Assembly: GCA_003165595.1 (NCBI GenBank)
Contig: PLWQ01000028.1
Location: 243,144-307,143 of the forward strand
DNA from: Fibrobacterota bacterium
GTDB lineage: Bacteria > Fibrobacterota > Chitinivibrionia > Chitinivibrionales > FEN-1185
Length of the DNA: 64,000 bases
Direction: 5' to 3'
Shown here: positions 9,701 through 17,563 of the stretch, piece after piece
Layout: every line of letters starts with the position of its first letter
How positions within the stretch are numbered: the stretch's first letter is position 1
Translations under genes and position numbers: made by a program
The notes under the pieces: model-generated
The model's database searches: none
What the model saw: the letters and a program-made list of their open reading frames with translations, nothing else
What the model was told of the DNA's origin: nothing

Positions 9701-10054
9701 GTCTATGCCCCACACGTCCTCGATGGCATGCTTGCTGATGCCGTGCGCCTTCTCAACTTCGTTTTCCACGGGCAGGCCGTGGCAGTCCCACCCGAAGCGC
9801 CGCGAAACATACCTGCCGCGCATGGTCCAGTACCGCGGCACGATGTCCTTGAGCGTGCCGGCAAGCAGATGGCCGTAATGCGGCAGTCCCGTGGCAAAAG
9901 GCGGCCCGTCGAAAAACACGAACGGAGCTTTCCCTTTTGTCATGTCGAGGCTCCGGGCGAAGGTGTTGTCGCCTTCCCAGAAAGCAAGCACCTCGTCTTC
10001 GATTGCCGGAAAACTTATTTTTGCGGACACGGGCTTGAAGGCGGGTTGCGTCAT
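6791..10054 (-). CDS. ileS: Isoleucine--tRNA ligase, long (type 2-like) form
   Basis: Class I aminoacyl-tRNA synthetase charging tRNA-Ile. The 1087 residues contain the HIGH-type motif HYGH (59-62) in GLPHYGHLLAGTLKDIVP, the KMSKS-type motif KLSKR near residue 637, the editing-domain region and the anticodon-binding part with NWYIRRSRRRFW. The HYGH-LLAGT sequence and length fit the eukaryote-like type 2 IleS group rather than the E. coli type, a group known to include mupirocin-insensitive enzymes. Its ATG overlaps the stop of the purine phosphorylase gene (ATGA), so the two are probably one operon. Confidence 0.95.
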   Translation of the reverse strand: MTQPAFKPVSAKISFPAIEDEVLAFWEGDNTFARSLDMTKGKAPFVFFDGPPFATGLPHYGHLLAGTLKDIVPRYWTMRGRYVSRRFGWDCHGLPVENEVEKAHGISKHAIEDVWGIDVFNEICRSIVLRYTSEWRTVVERMGRWVDFDNQYRTMDPPYMESIWWVFSEMWKKDLIYQGFRVQPYCPRCATPLSNFEMNEGYKDVQSPSITVCFPLVGDPATKLLVWTTTPWTLPSNVACAVGPRIRYLKVKDGDSTFIIAKDRIAAYYKDPSLYTVIEEVSGEQLQGLRYVPLFDYFAKASEKFFSIACADFVSTEDGTGVVHIAPAFGEDDFAVGKKLDLPIVCPVDEEGKFTADIPEYAGRLVFDADADIIKRIKAMGRLVHRSTLEHRYPHCYRCDSPLIYKAITTWFMKIEPLKQNMLANNQTIHWVPAHLQNGRFGKGIESAPDWNISRNRYWGTPIPVWLCECGHRECVGNCDQLHALAGSGSPAAGQKSHAEAAAEVRVAVAEKWKRIAAGKNGVPVAFGEIPDNDLHRHVIDKLSLACPKCGKTMTRTPEVLDCWFESGSMPYAQSHYPFENRTQFDGNFPADFIAEGLDQTRGWFYTLTVLSSALFGKSAFRNVIVNGIILSEDGKKLSKRLKNYAPPEEVLGRLGADALRLFLINSPAVKAEDLRFSENGVLEMSRAVLLPFWNAYTFFVTYANVDGWTPPENARPSSSHELDRWIVSLLSGLVASVNKEMEEYNLYKVVPLLVDFIDNLTNWYIRRSRRRFWKSENDADKNDAYTTLYWVLVEFSKVMAPFLPFLTEAIYRNLTGGRTGPASGSVHCAPYPAGDAALFDAALDEKMRCARSVVTMARALRSRFNLKTRQPLSELVVVIRNNGKRGLMQDMETLFKEELNVKSVRFEADETSVVSLSAKANFKRLGKALGPKMKEAAKIIESFTAADIHGLELGETREAAGHAVVMDDIEVRRSKRPGVEVETQGDITVALDTEVTPELCEECLAREFVNRIQTMRKNAALNVTDRITIRCAGPRPLVAALDKFRDYVCGETLAVSLAWDLDKSAGAEAIEIDDFKADVQIRVSGA

Positions 10055-10875
10055 AGCGACTGCAGCACCTTGTCGATAAGGGAAACGAGTTTGGGCTCGG
10101 CTCCGTTGGCGTTGGCGATGATTTTCTTTATGTCGACCGGCTCAAGGGCGTCAGGCAGGCAGGAGTCGGTGATCACCGAGAGCCCCAGCACCGAGAGTCC
10201 GCAGTGAACCGCGGCAACCACTTCCGGCACGGTGCTCATGCCGATCGCGTCTGCGCCGATCGTCTTGAGCATGCGGTATTCGGCCCGCGTCTCCAGGCAG
10301 GGGCCAGGCATAGCGGCGTACACACCGAACGCCAGCGGAATCCTGTTATCCAGAGCGACCCTGCGGCACAGCTCGATGAGTTCCCTTTTGTAAGGCTCCG
10401 ACATGTCCGGATACTGTGGGCCGATGCGATTGTCGTTTTGCCCGATAAGCGGGTTGCTGCCAAGAAGGTTGATGTGGTCGGTTATCACCATGATGGTTCC
10501 GGGCGGGAACAGCGGGTTCAAGCCGCCCGCCGCGTTCGAAACTACGAGGCTGCGAACGTTCATAAACTTCATGACCCGCACGGGGAACACGATCTGCTGC
10601 ATCGTGTATCCCTCGTAGAAATGAAATCTCCCCTGCATGGCCATCACCGTCTTGCCGCCGAGCGTTCCCATGATAAGCCTGCCGGCGTGCGTCTCAACCG
10701 TCGACACGGGAAAATGCGGAATCGTTTCGTAGGGAATGACCGACTCAACCTTCATGGAATCCACGAGCCTTCCCAAACCCGTACCCAGAATGATCGCGTA
10801 GTCCGGCTTAACGGTCGTTTTCTTTTCGATAAACGTTTTTGCCTCAATTATCATGTCGTACGTTGTCTTGGACAT
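10051..10875 (-). CDS. Purine nucleoside phosphorylase (trimeric PNP family)
   Basis: Cytoplasmic enzyme for phosphorolysis of purine nucleosides in salvage. The 274 residues start at MSKTTYDM, chosen because GGAAGGA lies about 8 nt upstream. Visible family motifs are the phosphate loop GTGLGR, GRFHFYEGY, SNAAGGLNP, PGPCLETRAEYRML and GMSTVPEVVAA. The purine-contact Asn seen in the human enzyme is Asp here (SVITDSC), while the Glu (CLETRAE) is kept, so base preference cannot be assumed. It overlaps ileS by 4 nt. The symbol (punA or deoD2-like) is left open. Confidence 0.88.
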   Translation of the reverse strand: MSKTTYDMIIEAKTFIEKKTTVKPDYAIILGTGLGRLVDSMKVESVIPYETIPHFPVSTVETHAGRLIMGTLGGKTVMAMQGRFHFYEGYTMQQIVFPVRVMKFMNVRSLVVSNAAGGLNPLFPPGTIMVITDHINLLGSNPLIGQNDNRIGPQYPDMSEPYKRELIELCRRVALDNRIPLAFGVYAAMPGPCLETRAEYRMLKTIGADAIGMSTVPEVVAAVHCGLSVLGLSVITDSCLPDALEPVDIKKIIANANGAEPKLVSLIDKVLQSL

Positions 10876-10974
10876 GCGAAAATCCTTCCTCAAGTTTCTG
10901 CGTGTGCGCGTTTGTGCAGCGGTGCAGGACAAGCAGAATAAAATAATCCATGGGAGGCCAAATTCGGGCATATC

Positions 10975-11100
10975 AGGGAAGAAAGAAGAGGAAGAGTCCA
11001 CCAAAGAGGCTTAGAGACCACAGAGTAGCAGAAATGGGGACTCACCGCAAAGGCGCAAAGAATGCAAAAGAAAAAACGTCCAGAAAGGGAAAACGGCGGC
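10975..11100. repeat. Degenerate CACAGAG / CGCAAAGGCGCAAAG repeat relic
   Basis: The segment carries CCACCAAAGAGGCTTAGAGA, ACCACAGAGTAGCAGA and CACCGCAAAGGCGCAAAGAA in order. This resembles the short purine-rich ACCACAGAG...CACCGCAAAGGCGCAAAG sequences that recur in many environmental bacterial genomes. It lies between the PNP gene and the retropepsin-like gene, and no gene is visible in it. Assignment is by sequence likeness only. Confidence 0.5.
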
Positions 11101-11140
11101 GGGGTTCACAATTACCCAATAGGAGTGAACTCCGCGGCAA

Positions 11141-11503
11141 TTACTTGAGGGGCTTGGCCGTCATCTTGAGGAGTTTCTTAGTACGCGGATCGACTCCGAT
11201 GCCGGTATTTTCCAGCGCAACGACGCCGAGGATGGGGTCGGCTTTTTCCGGTCCAAAAATCACCTGCGCCACGGTTTCGGCGCCCATAAAGGAGACGCGC
11301 GCAAAGCCGTACGCGTATTCGACGGGAGTTCCGTCGGCGAGCTCATACACCGATTTCCCCTCGGGCTTGACGCCGGCTTTCCTGAGTTTGCTTGCGGGCG
11401 CAAGGCAATCAACGGCCCCGGTGTCCACGAGAAATTCGTCATCGTAAGGTTTGTGGCTTTTCGCAAGATCTCGGATTGTGACCGAGACGCTGGTCAGACC
11501 CAT
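11141..11503 (-). CDS. Retropepsin-like (clan AA) aspartyl protease family protein
   Basis: Small single-domain aspartic-protease-like protein of 120 residues. The active-site motif DTG is at residues 27-29 within FLVDTGAVDCLAP, and the C-terminal strand PILGVVALENTGIGVDP resembles the second hydrophobic-Gly motif of retropepsins. With one DTG it would have to act as a homodimer. There is no signal peptide. The start is supported by GGAGG about 5 nt before the ATG. Members of this family are frequent in cyanobacteria, FCB phyla and others with unknown substrates. It is apparently monocistronic. Confidence 0.75.
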   Translation of the reverse strand: MGLTSVSVTIRDLAKSHKPYDDEFLVDTGAVDCLAPASKLRKAGVKPEGKSVYELADGTPVEYAYGFARVSFMGAETVAQVIFGPEKADPILGVVALENTGIGVDPRTKKLLKMTAKPLK

Positions 11504-11608
11504 GTGCCCTCCATTGACCTAATATACTATTGCACCAAGCGACCGCGGCATTATTAGCCGGCTGGCTTGCCCCGGGTTGATAATCGCCCCATTCTCCGCA
11601 TCTATCAG

Positions 11609-11878
11609 TTATCCCTTTATCCTCGCAAACAAAGAATCCATCGTCAGCCCTATTACGCTAACCACCTTGTTCTTCGACGTTTGTCCCCGCACTATCGACA
11701 TGCACGATTTGGGCACGTCAAGAGCATCCGACAACAGCTCAATGAGGGCAGCGTTGGCCTTTCCTTCCACCGGCGAGGCGTGTACCCATGCGCGCAGGGT
11801 TCCATGTTCGGTGATCTCGATTTTTTGTTGCTTTGCACCGGGCTTGAGCCGGACGCTCACAGTGCATGACGGGGGCAT
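11609..11878 (-). CDS. DUF167 / UPF0235 (YggU-like) family protein
   Basis: An 89-residue protein with the family pattern: VSVRLKPGAKQQKIE at the N-terminus, then WVHASPVEGKANAALIELL and a C-terminal GQTSKNKVVSV. Structures in the family show a small alpha/beta fold; the molecular role is not established. It starts 3 nt after the divIVA stop and follows yggS and divIVA, the same order as in many bacterial yggS-ylmH-divIVA clusters, so it is very likely the last gene of that operon. Confidence 0.85.
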   Translation of the reverse strand: MPPSCTVSVRLKPGAKQQKIEITEHGTLRAWVHASPVEGKANAALIELLSDALDVPKSCMSIVRGQTSKNKVVSVIGLTMDSLFARIKG

Positions 11879-11881
11879 AGC

Positions 11882-12439
11882 TTACAGGTCCATGCCCGAA
11901 GCCAGATTGGGCTGGGGAGGAATTTCCTCCATGGTCTCATCGTCGATGGTTTCGATTGACGACTTGCGGTCCGCGTGCGTTCCCCCCCGTAAATCGTCGC
12001 TGATAACGCCGAGCAGTTCGAGCTGGGTCTTGAGCATGGCGCGGAAGCGCGCGAGGAAACTGTCCCGCTGGTTCTTGAGCGACACGATCTCGCTTTCGAG
12101 CTCGTGCACACGGCGCCGGGAGTCGTCCTCGTAGCGCCCCGCGCGGATCTGGGCGTCCTTGAGGATGAGCTCGGCCTCCTTCTGGGCGTTGAGACGCGCA
12201 TCGTCGGTGGCTTTCTGGGCGGTGAGCAGGGTATCGTTCAGGGTCTTTTCGATCTTGACATAATGATCGACCCTCTGTTCCAAGTTCTTCACCTGGGTCT
12301 GGAGGTCGTTGTCCTGCTTGATGATCGCTTCGAATTCGGACGCGACCATCTCGAGGAAGCTGTTCACATGGTCCGGGTCGAACCCCCACAAGATCTTGTG
12401 GAACGGCTGCTTCCTGATGTCAAGCGGCGTTATCCTCAT
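11882..12439 (-). CDS. divIVA: DivIVA-domain protein
   Basis: Coiled-coil membrane-curvature protein linked to cell division and pole organisation in bacteria that carry it. The N-terminal DivIVA lipid-binding domain is clear (MRITPLDIRKQPFHKILWGF followed by DPDHVNSFLEMVASEFE). A long coiled coil with heptad-like Leu/Val spacing follows to about residue 145 and the tail is acidic. It is 185 residues long. It sits between yggS (upstream, about 200 bp gap) and the DUF167 gene (3 nt gap). A sigma-70-like promoter is visible about 120 bp upstream. Confidence 0.9.
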   Translation of the reverse strand: MRITPLDIRKQPFHKILWGFDPDHVNSFLEMVASEFEAIIKQDNDLQTQVKNLEQRVDHYVKIEKTLNDTLLTAQKATDDARLNAQKEAELILKDAQIRAGRYEDDSRRRVHELESEIVSLKNQRDSFLARFRAMLKTQLELLGVISDDLRGGTHADRKSSIETIDDETMEEIPPQPNLASGMDL

Positions 12440-12559
12440 ACGCTGTCTCCTGTTCGGCGGCGACGGACGCCGCCTTTGATTGTCCGGCTTTCCTTCTCAC
12501 TGTGCTTCAACGCGCTGCGCTCTGCGGTCGTGGTACGCGCCGGCGGTCTTTGGTCATAA

Positions 12560-12589
12560 AATATATCGTGAAGCCGGGCTGGTTGACAA
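12560..12589 (-). promoter_or_regulatory. Putative sigma-70 promoter of divIVA-DUF167
   Basis: On the minus strand TTGTCA (12589-12584) is followed after 18 bp by TATATT (12565-12560). Each hexamer matches consensus at 5 of 6 positions. It lies in the yggS-divIVA gap and would give a leader of about 110 nt before the divIVA ATG. Confidence 0.5.
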
Positions 12590-12643
12590 CGCAAACAGGT
12601 AGGGCTCGCCCATCCGGCGGTTGACGATGGTCGGCGCCGGGCG

Positions 12644-13339
12644 CTATCGCGGCGGGTATTCCCTGTTTCCCAGCAGCATCGTGCCCACCCGGATCATGGT
12701 GGACCCTTCTTCGATAGCCCATTCAAGATCCGAGCTCATGCCCATTGAAAGCTCGACACGGGGCGCCAGATGCGAGCACGTTTCTCCAAGCGACCGGAGC
12801 AAGGAAAACGACGCCCGGGTCTGCTCCTCGGCAGCGGACAGCGGGCCGATGGTCATGAGTCCGCAAAACTCAAGGTTTGATGAGCGCGAAATATGCGCCG
12901 CAAGATCGAGGCATTCTTCGGGCGCGCAGCCGGACTTTGTTTCTTCGGCCGACGTCTTCACTTGCACGAGCGCCCTAATTCGCTTTTGACAAGAATCGGC
13001 CGCGCCGTTCACCTTGTCGGCCAGCCGGACGCTGTCGATGGACTGGATCCAGGACACGAGCGGGACCACCTTGTTCACCTTGTTGGCCTGGAGGTGGCCA
13101 ATAAGGTGCATTTCGAAGGCACCGCTCAAGAGCGGGACCTTGGCCTCAATTTCCTGCACCCGATTTTCACCGATATCGCGTATGCCTGCGTCGATGACCG
13201 TCTGCGCGATTTCCGCAGGGTGCGTCTTCGTCACCACAACGATCCGCACGTCTGAAGGGTTCCTGCCGCATCGACGGCAGGCCGCAGCCACGCGATCCAG
13301 GAGGTTCTGATAGCGGGAGATGAAAATACTCGCGTCCAT
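12644..13339 (-). CDS. YggS-family PLP-binding protein (pyridoxal phosphate homeostasis)
   Basis: PLP-binding protein related to the barrel of alanine racemase; known members keep free PLP balanced and have no racemase activity. The PLP lysine is Lys38 in VVVTKTHP. Other family motifs are GENRVQE, HLIGHLQANKVN, LMTIGP and LSMGMSSDLEWAI followed by GSTMIRVGTMLLG. At 231 residues it has the usual length. It is the first gene of the yggS, divIVA, DUF167 set. Confidence 0.92.
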   Translation of the reverse strand: MDASIFISRYQNLLDRVAAACRRCGRNPSDVRIVVVTKTHPAEIAQTVIDAGIRDIGENRVQEIEAKVPLLSGAFEMHLIGHLQANKVNKVVPLVSWIQSIDSVRLADKVNGAADSCQKRIRALVQVKTSAEETKSGCAPEECLDLAAHISRSSNLEFCGLMTIGPLSAAEEQTRASFSLLRSLGETCSHLAPRVELSMGMSSDLEWAIEEGSTMIRVGTMLLGNREYPPR

Positions 13340-13385
13340 GGAAAGCAGGCCTTATTTGCAAATAGGAAAAGCGCCGCACTGCGCA

Positions 13386-13556
13386 GCCGATTGAAAGACC
13401 CCGCAGCACCACGACTACGACTGCATACAGCACTACAGGAGTAGACGCTCCTGCGAACCTGCGGGAAAAAGGCAAACGACATAATGCAAAGCGCGAAGCG
13501 CAACTACCATACCTTAGGGAACGAAGTGACAATGCGCTCGCAGTGGGATTCAGAAA
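13386..13556 (+). repeat. Dispersed repeat family B, copy B1
   Basis: From 13391 (TTGAAAGACCCCGCAG) to 13465 it matches copy B2 at 53724-53800: about 31 bases from ACCCCGCAGC onward are identical, then one mismatch, then 18 more identical bases ending GGAGTAGACGC. CCCGCAG...CTGCGGG closes a large stem. It continues with GGCAAACGACATAATG, the hairpin AAGCGCGAAGCGC, CTACCATACCTTAGGG and ends GGGATTCAG. Strand is arbitrary. It occupies the 330-bp gap between yggS and the divergent glycosyltransferase gene; nothing else is visible there. Confidence 0.8.
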
Positions 13557-13670
13557 ATAATTTGGGCGGAGGCCTGGTTTGCCGCAATTCCCTTTTGTGC
13601 GGTGGGAAGCAATGCTTTTCAGTTATTTTTATCTGCGTCATGCCACCTTAGCCGACCGGGTCGCCACACT

Positions 13671-14717
13671 ATGCCGTCACGCACCATTCTTCATTTCTCC
13701 ACGGGTAAGCGACTCCGCGGCGGGGAACGCCAGGTGGAATTCCTGCATGCGGGCCTTGCCGGCGCCGGCGTGCGTAGCGTTCTGGTGTGCAGAAAGGGCG
13801 GCAGCCTTGCCGCCCGGAATTTGTCCGACACGATCCCGCTTTCGTGGCACGGAGAATGGGACGCACGGGGGCTGGCCGGGTTCATCAGCGTTTGCAAACG
13901 CCAGAACCCCGCCCTCATTCACAGCCACGACGGTCATTCGCTGGCGCACGCATCGGTTGCCGGAGCGCTGCTCGGGCTGCCGGTGGTACACACGCGACGC
14001 GTGATGTTTCCGCTTCGTACCTCGTTGTTCTCCCAGTGGAAATACGGCAAATGCAAGGCGATTATCGGCGTCTCCGAAGCAGTAGCGCGCGCCTGCAAAG
14101 AGGCCCTTCCGGGCGTGCGCGTACACATCGTGCACGACGGGGTCGACTGGACCGCGCGCGCGATGTCCCGAAGTGATGCGAGAAAGGCGCTGCGGATCGG
14201 CGAGAACGCATTTGCGATCGGGTCCGTGGCTCACTTCACAAAAGAGAAGGAGCTGCCGGTTCTCGTCTCCCTGGCGGAAACGATCCGGACCCGCAGCCCC
14301 GCAGCATGCATCGTGTGCATAGGACCGGTGGAAAAAGCGGCGCTCAGGGTTCCTCCGAACATGATCTTTGCCGGTTATCGGGACGACGCCGCATTGTACT
14401 ACCCCGCCTTCGACGCCTACGTTTCGGCATCACCGCACGAGGGCCTGGGCAGCGCGCTGCTCGACGCCGTGGTACGCGACATACCGTGCGTGGCGGTGGA
14501 CGGCGGCGGAACACGGGACATGTTTCCGGACGGACGGGAGCTTCTGAAACCGGGGGATTTCTCCGGTCTGGTTTCCGCCGTAACGCAAATGATTGACGAC
14601 TACGAAACAGCTTGCGCCTCGGCCGCATCCTGCGGCAAGCATGCACGCGAGGTGTTTTCCAGGCAGGCAATGGTCCAGCGGACCATGGAAGTTTACAAAA
14701 CGGTGGCGGCGCTCTAG
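13671..14717 (+). CDS. GT4-type glycosyltransferase
   Basis: Predicted cytoplasmic or peripheral-membrane sugar transferase of the GT-B fold. The start MPSRTILHFSTG is chosen because homology-like sequence begins there. A Gly-rich N-terminal loop (GKRLRGGERQVEFL) and a C-terminal donor-site segment ASPHEGLGSALLDAVV with the EX7E-like arrangement of GT4 enzymes are visible. At 348 residues it has normal length. It is the first gene of a surface-glycan region and is followed 73 bp later by a GT2-like gene on the same strand. Donor and acceptor sugars cannot be told from sequence. Confidence 0.85.
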   Translation: MPSRTILHFSTGKRLRGGERQVEFLHAGLAGAGVRSVLVCRKGGSLAARNLSDTIPLSWHGEWDARGLAGFISVCKRQNPALIHSHDGHSLAHASVAGALLGLPVVHTRRVMFPLRTSLFSQWKYGKCKAIIGVSEAVARACKEALPGVRVHIVHDGVDWTARAMSRSDARKALRIGENAFAIGSVAHFTKEKELPVLVSLAETIRTRSPAACIVCIGPVEKAALRVPPNMIFAGYRDDAALYYPAFDAYVSASPHEGLGSALLDAVVRDIPCVAVDGGGTRDMFPDGRELLKPGDFSGLVSAVTQMIDDYETACASAASCGKHAREVFSRQAMVQRTMEVYKTVAAL

Positions 14718-14790
14718 CGGATATGCCGCACACGTGGGGCTCGAGCAGCCTGATTCGCAGGCTTCCTTGTCGAAGCCAGAAGAGGCATTC

Positions 14791-15696
14791 ATGAAGATTT
14801 CAGGTTTCTCATACGCAAAGAACGCCGATTCCCTGGGCTATCCGGTTGCCGAGTCAATACGGTCGATTCTTCCGGTATGCGATGAATTCATCGTTGCCGT
14901 GGGCAAGGGAGATTCCGGCGACCGCACGCGGGACCTTATCCTCGAAATAGGCGACCCGAAGATCCGGATCATCGATACCGTCTGGCCCGCCTGGGAAAAG
15001 ACAAACGACCATATCTTCCGACAGCAGGCCAACCTGGCCCTTGCGGCATGCACCGGCGACTGGTGTTTTCACATACAGTGCGACGAAGTGGTGCACGAAA
15101 ACGATTTGCCCCATATTCGGAAGCGCTGCGAAAATCTGCTGGCCGACGCTACGGTTGAGGCAATGCTTTTCCATTGGATCCACTTCTGGGGCGACTACGA
15201 ACACTACCAGGTGAACCACCGATTTTTCAAGAAAGACATCCGCATTGTCCGCAACCGCATCGGCGCCGAATCGTACATAGATTCGCAGTCGTTCAGGATA
15301 GCCGGCAGGAAGATGCGGGCCGTGCAGCTTGACGCACGGATATTCCACTATAACATGGTGCGGCCGCCCCGCCTGATGCGCTCCAAGCAGCTTGCGATGG
15401 CGGAAGTGTATTTTGGGAAAGACGCGACCCTCGACCGTTACAAGGCTGCTCCGCCCGAATTCGATTATGGACCGCTCAACCGTCTTCCGCGCTTTACCGG
15501 CACGCATCCGGCGGTGATGGCCGACAGAATAGGCCGTTTCGACTGGGCGAAGAGTCTTGACCACAAGGGAGAGAGCCCGGCCAGGTTCGATCACGACCGG
15601 CCTAAATACAGGATCCTCACCTTTCTTGAGCAGCGCCTTTGCGGCGGCAGATCAATTGGCGGGTTTAACAATTTCAAGCTCTTGAAAAGGAAATAG
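14791..15696 (+). CDS. GT2-like glycosyltransferase
   Basis: A 301-residue protein beginning MKISGFSYAKNADSLGYPV, with AGAGG just before the ATG. It has GT-A fold features: an N-terminal strand followed by FIVAVGKGDSGDRTRD, then DWCFHIQCDEVVHENDL, where QCDE replaces the usual DXD. The middle part WIHFWGDYEHYQVNHRFFKKD resembles LPS-core glucosyltransferase-like members of GT2. It probably acts in the same glycan pathway as the preceding GT4 gene. The specific linkage is unknown. Confidence 0.75.
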   Translation: MKISGFSYAKNADSLGYPVAESIRSILPVCDEFIVAVGKGDSGDRTRDLILEIGDPKIRIIDTVWPAWEKTNDHIFRQQANLALAACTGDWCFHIQCDEVVHENDLPHIRKRCENLLADATVEAMLFHWIHFWGDYEHYQVNHRFFKKDIRIVRNRIGAESYIDSQSFRIAGRKMRAVQLDARIFHYNMVRPPRLMRSKQLAMAEVYFGKDATLDRYKAAPPEFDYGPLNRLPRFTGTHPAVMADRIGRFDWAKSLDHKGESPARFDHDRPKYRILTFLEQRLCGGRSIGGFNNFKLLKRK

Positions 15697-15827
15697 AGTT
15701 TTGCGGGCAGCGCACCATGACGTGGTGCGAAAGGGCGCGGAGGGATGGTGGTCGGCAGTGCGCCATTTTGTCAAGATGCTCCGAGGAGACCATGCACCGG
15801 CGATCCGCCGCCGTACCCCGTGGCTCC

Positions 15828-17453
15828 CTAATGCGCCAGTCCCTGCACTGCCCGGAAGTCTTCGGGCTTTCCCCACCGTTCGATTGTTTCTTTGCTGTGG
15901 GGCACTGCTGCCGACAAATGATACAGATGATATTGAACGGCCCTGCGCGCAATGGTCCTTATTCTGATGCCCGCGCGCTTGAGGCGGTTCGACAGATTAT
16001 TGTCTTCCAGCCCTCTTCCGGTGATGGCCTCTTCGTATCCGTTGACACGATAATAGTCGCCCTTGAAAAGGGAGAAGTTGCTGCCGAGGATGCAATAATT
16101 GCTTGCCCGCGCGCGGCGCCAATAATCTTCCGCCAGCGACACGGCAGGCAGCCTGAACCCGTGCTTGCCGCTCGTTCCCTGGGCATGGCCGAGCCAGAAC
16201 GACGGCCGTTCAATGCGGCCGGTCTCCACGTCGGCGAGGGTTAATCTTCCGGTAAACTCTTCGTCAAGCATTACCCGCCTTCCCGACAGAACCGTACCCG
16301 CTTTCCTGCAGCGGAAATGATCCTCCAGAAACCGACGGTGAAGAATACAGTCGCCGTCTACAAACACCAGATAGGCGGCACGCGACCGGACAACCGAGGC
16401 ATTGGCGATTATCGTCTTTCTGAATCCCTTGTTCTCCTGGCGCACATGCTGCGGCGGGTACGGGAGGCACGGGGCGAATTTTCGAATCACCGCTTCCACC
16501 TCCGGGCCCGAGCCGTCGTCCGCGATCACCACCTCGAAATCCCCGAACGTCTGGTTCCGCAGGCTCGCCAGGACTTTCTCAAGGGCATCGGGCCTGTTAT
16601 AGACCGCCACGATTATTGACAAAGAGGGAATTCGCGCGTATGCCAGGTCTGCGGCCGGATATGCTTCTTCCAGGGGAACGGTCGGATGCGTGCAGGCATA
16701 GGGCGTTCTCACGCTCCTCGTGGTCGCCCGCACGAAATGGTGAACGAACACCTCGCCGCAGATCATGGGCTGGCGCACCGGCGCACCCTCGACCTGTGCC
16801 TTGACACAGCGCAACAAGATGTCGAAATCCGCGGCGGTCACCCGCTGGTTCCACGGCCCCATCCGGTCGAACAGGTCACGGCGCGCGACAAGCGCGAACC
16901 CGGAAATGCCCGGATACATGAAATGCGAAAACGACTTCGCCCGCTGCGCGGCAAAAGCGTCCCAGTCGCCGTACATACGAAGGATGTTTCCCATCAGGTC
17001 CTCGGCCAGGTACTTCTTGCCCGTGGCGGCCCGGGCCCGCTGCAAGGCGCTTATCCGCTTCCATTTCCTCATGTACCGGCTAATGACGGACGGCTCTTCG
17101 AGCGTTTCGCAACCGCACGCCGAAATAACGTCGAGGCCGTATTCTCCGGCGCGCTCGATAAGAACCTTGTCCCAGTCCCTGGAAAGACAGATGTCGTTGT
17201 TGAGGAAGGCAACATACTCGCCGCTGGATTCCGCCAAACCCTGATTTTGCGAGCAACCGTAGCAGCGGTTGGTCTCGTTACGCACAACCCGGCCGCCATG
17301 CGCCCGGAAAAGGTCGCCGGAGCCGTCGCTGGATGCGTTGTCGATGGCAATGAGTTCGTAGGGGTGATATGTATACTTTTCGAGTGATTCCAGGAAAAGC
17401 CTGTTGTGCTCTATTTGATTATGCACCGCGGTAATAACGGAGAGCTTTCTCAC
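15828..17453 (-). CDS. Tandem GT2-GT2 glycosyltransferase
   Basis: A 541-residue fusion of two GT-A domains. Domain 1 (about 1-265) starts LSVITAVHNQIEHNRLFLES and has AIDNASSDGS and AFLNNDICLS, as in rhamnosyl/WcaE-like GT2 proteins. Domain 2 (about 280-541) starts LSIIVAVYNRPDALEKVLAS and has VIADDGSGPE, FVDGDCILHRRFL and GRGLEDNNLSNRL. Domain 2 is a close paralogue of the stand-alone protein at 18129-18971. The GTG start has AAAGGA upstream. A bifunctional enzyme adding two sugars is plausible but unproven. Confidence 0.85.
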   Translation of the reverse strand: MRKLSVITAVHNQIEHNRLFLESLEKYTYHPYELIAIDNASSDGSGDLFRAHGGRVVRNETNRCYGCSQNQGLAESSGEYVAFLNNDICLSRDWDKVLIERAGEYGLDVISACGCETLEEPSVISRYMRKWKRISALQRARAATGKKYLAEDLMGNILRMYGDWDAFAAQRAKSFSHFMYPGISGFALVARRDLFDRMGPWNQRVTAADFDILLRCVKAQVEGAPVRQPMICGEVFVHHFVRATTRSVRTPYACTHPTVPLEEAYPAADLAYARIPSLSIIVAVYNRPDALEKVLASLRNQTFGDFEVVIADDGSGPEVEAVIRKFAPCLPYPPQHVRQENKGFRKTIIANASVVRSRAAYLVFVDGDCILHRRFLEDHFRCRKAGTVLSGRRVMLDEEFTGRLTLADVETGRIERPSFWLGHAQGTSGKHGFRLPAVSLAEDYWRRARASNYCILGSNFSLFKGDYYRVNGYEEAITGRGLEDNNLSNRLKRAGIRIRTIARRAVQYHLYHLSAAVPHSKETIERWGKPEDFRAVQGLAH

Positions 17454-17501
17454 ACCGGCGTCCTTTCCCGAAAAGCAACTGCCTGCCGATTATCAATGGG
17501 G

Positions 17502-17541
17502 AAACACAAAGGCGCCGGTATTGGTCGGCGCCTTTGTGTTT
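17502..17541. terminator. Strong hairpin, likely intrinsic terminator
   Basis: AAACACAAAGGCGCC and GGCGCCTTTGTGTTT form a 15-bp stem around a short loop. It lies just after the stop of the minus-strand outer-membrane protein gene at 17564 and before the GT2-GT2 gene. The T-rich 3' arm makes it a plausible terminator in either direction. Confidence 0.75.
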
Positions 17542-17563
17542 GCGGACAACGATCACCGTGCAG

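Noticed and set aside
8327-10207. 626-codon plus-strand open frame opposite ileS
   Set aside because: Antisense to a firmly identified ileS; its length reflects GC-rich codon bias, and it runs across the ileS/punA junction without any domain.
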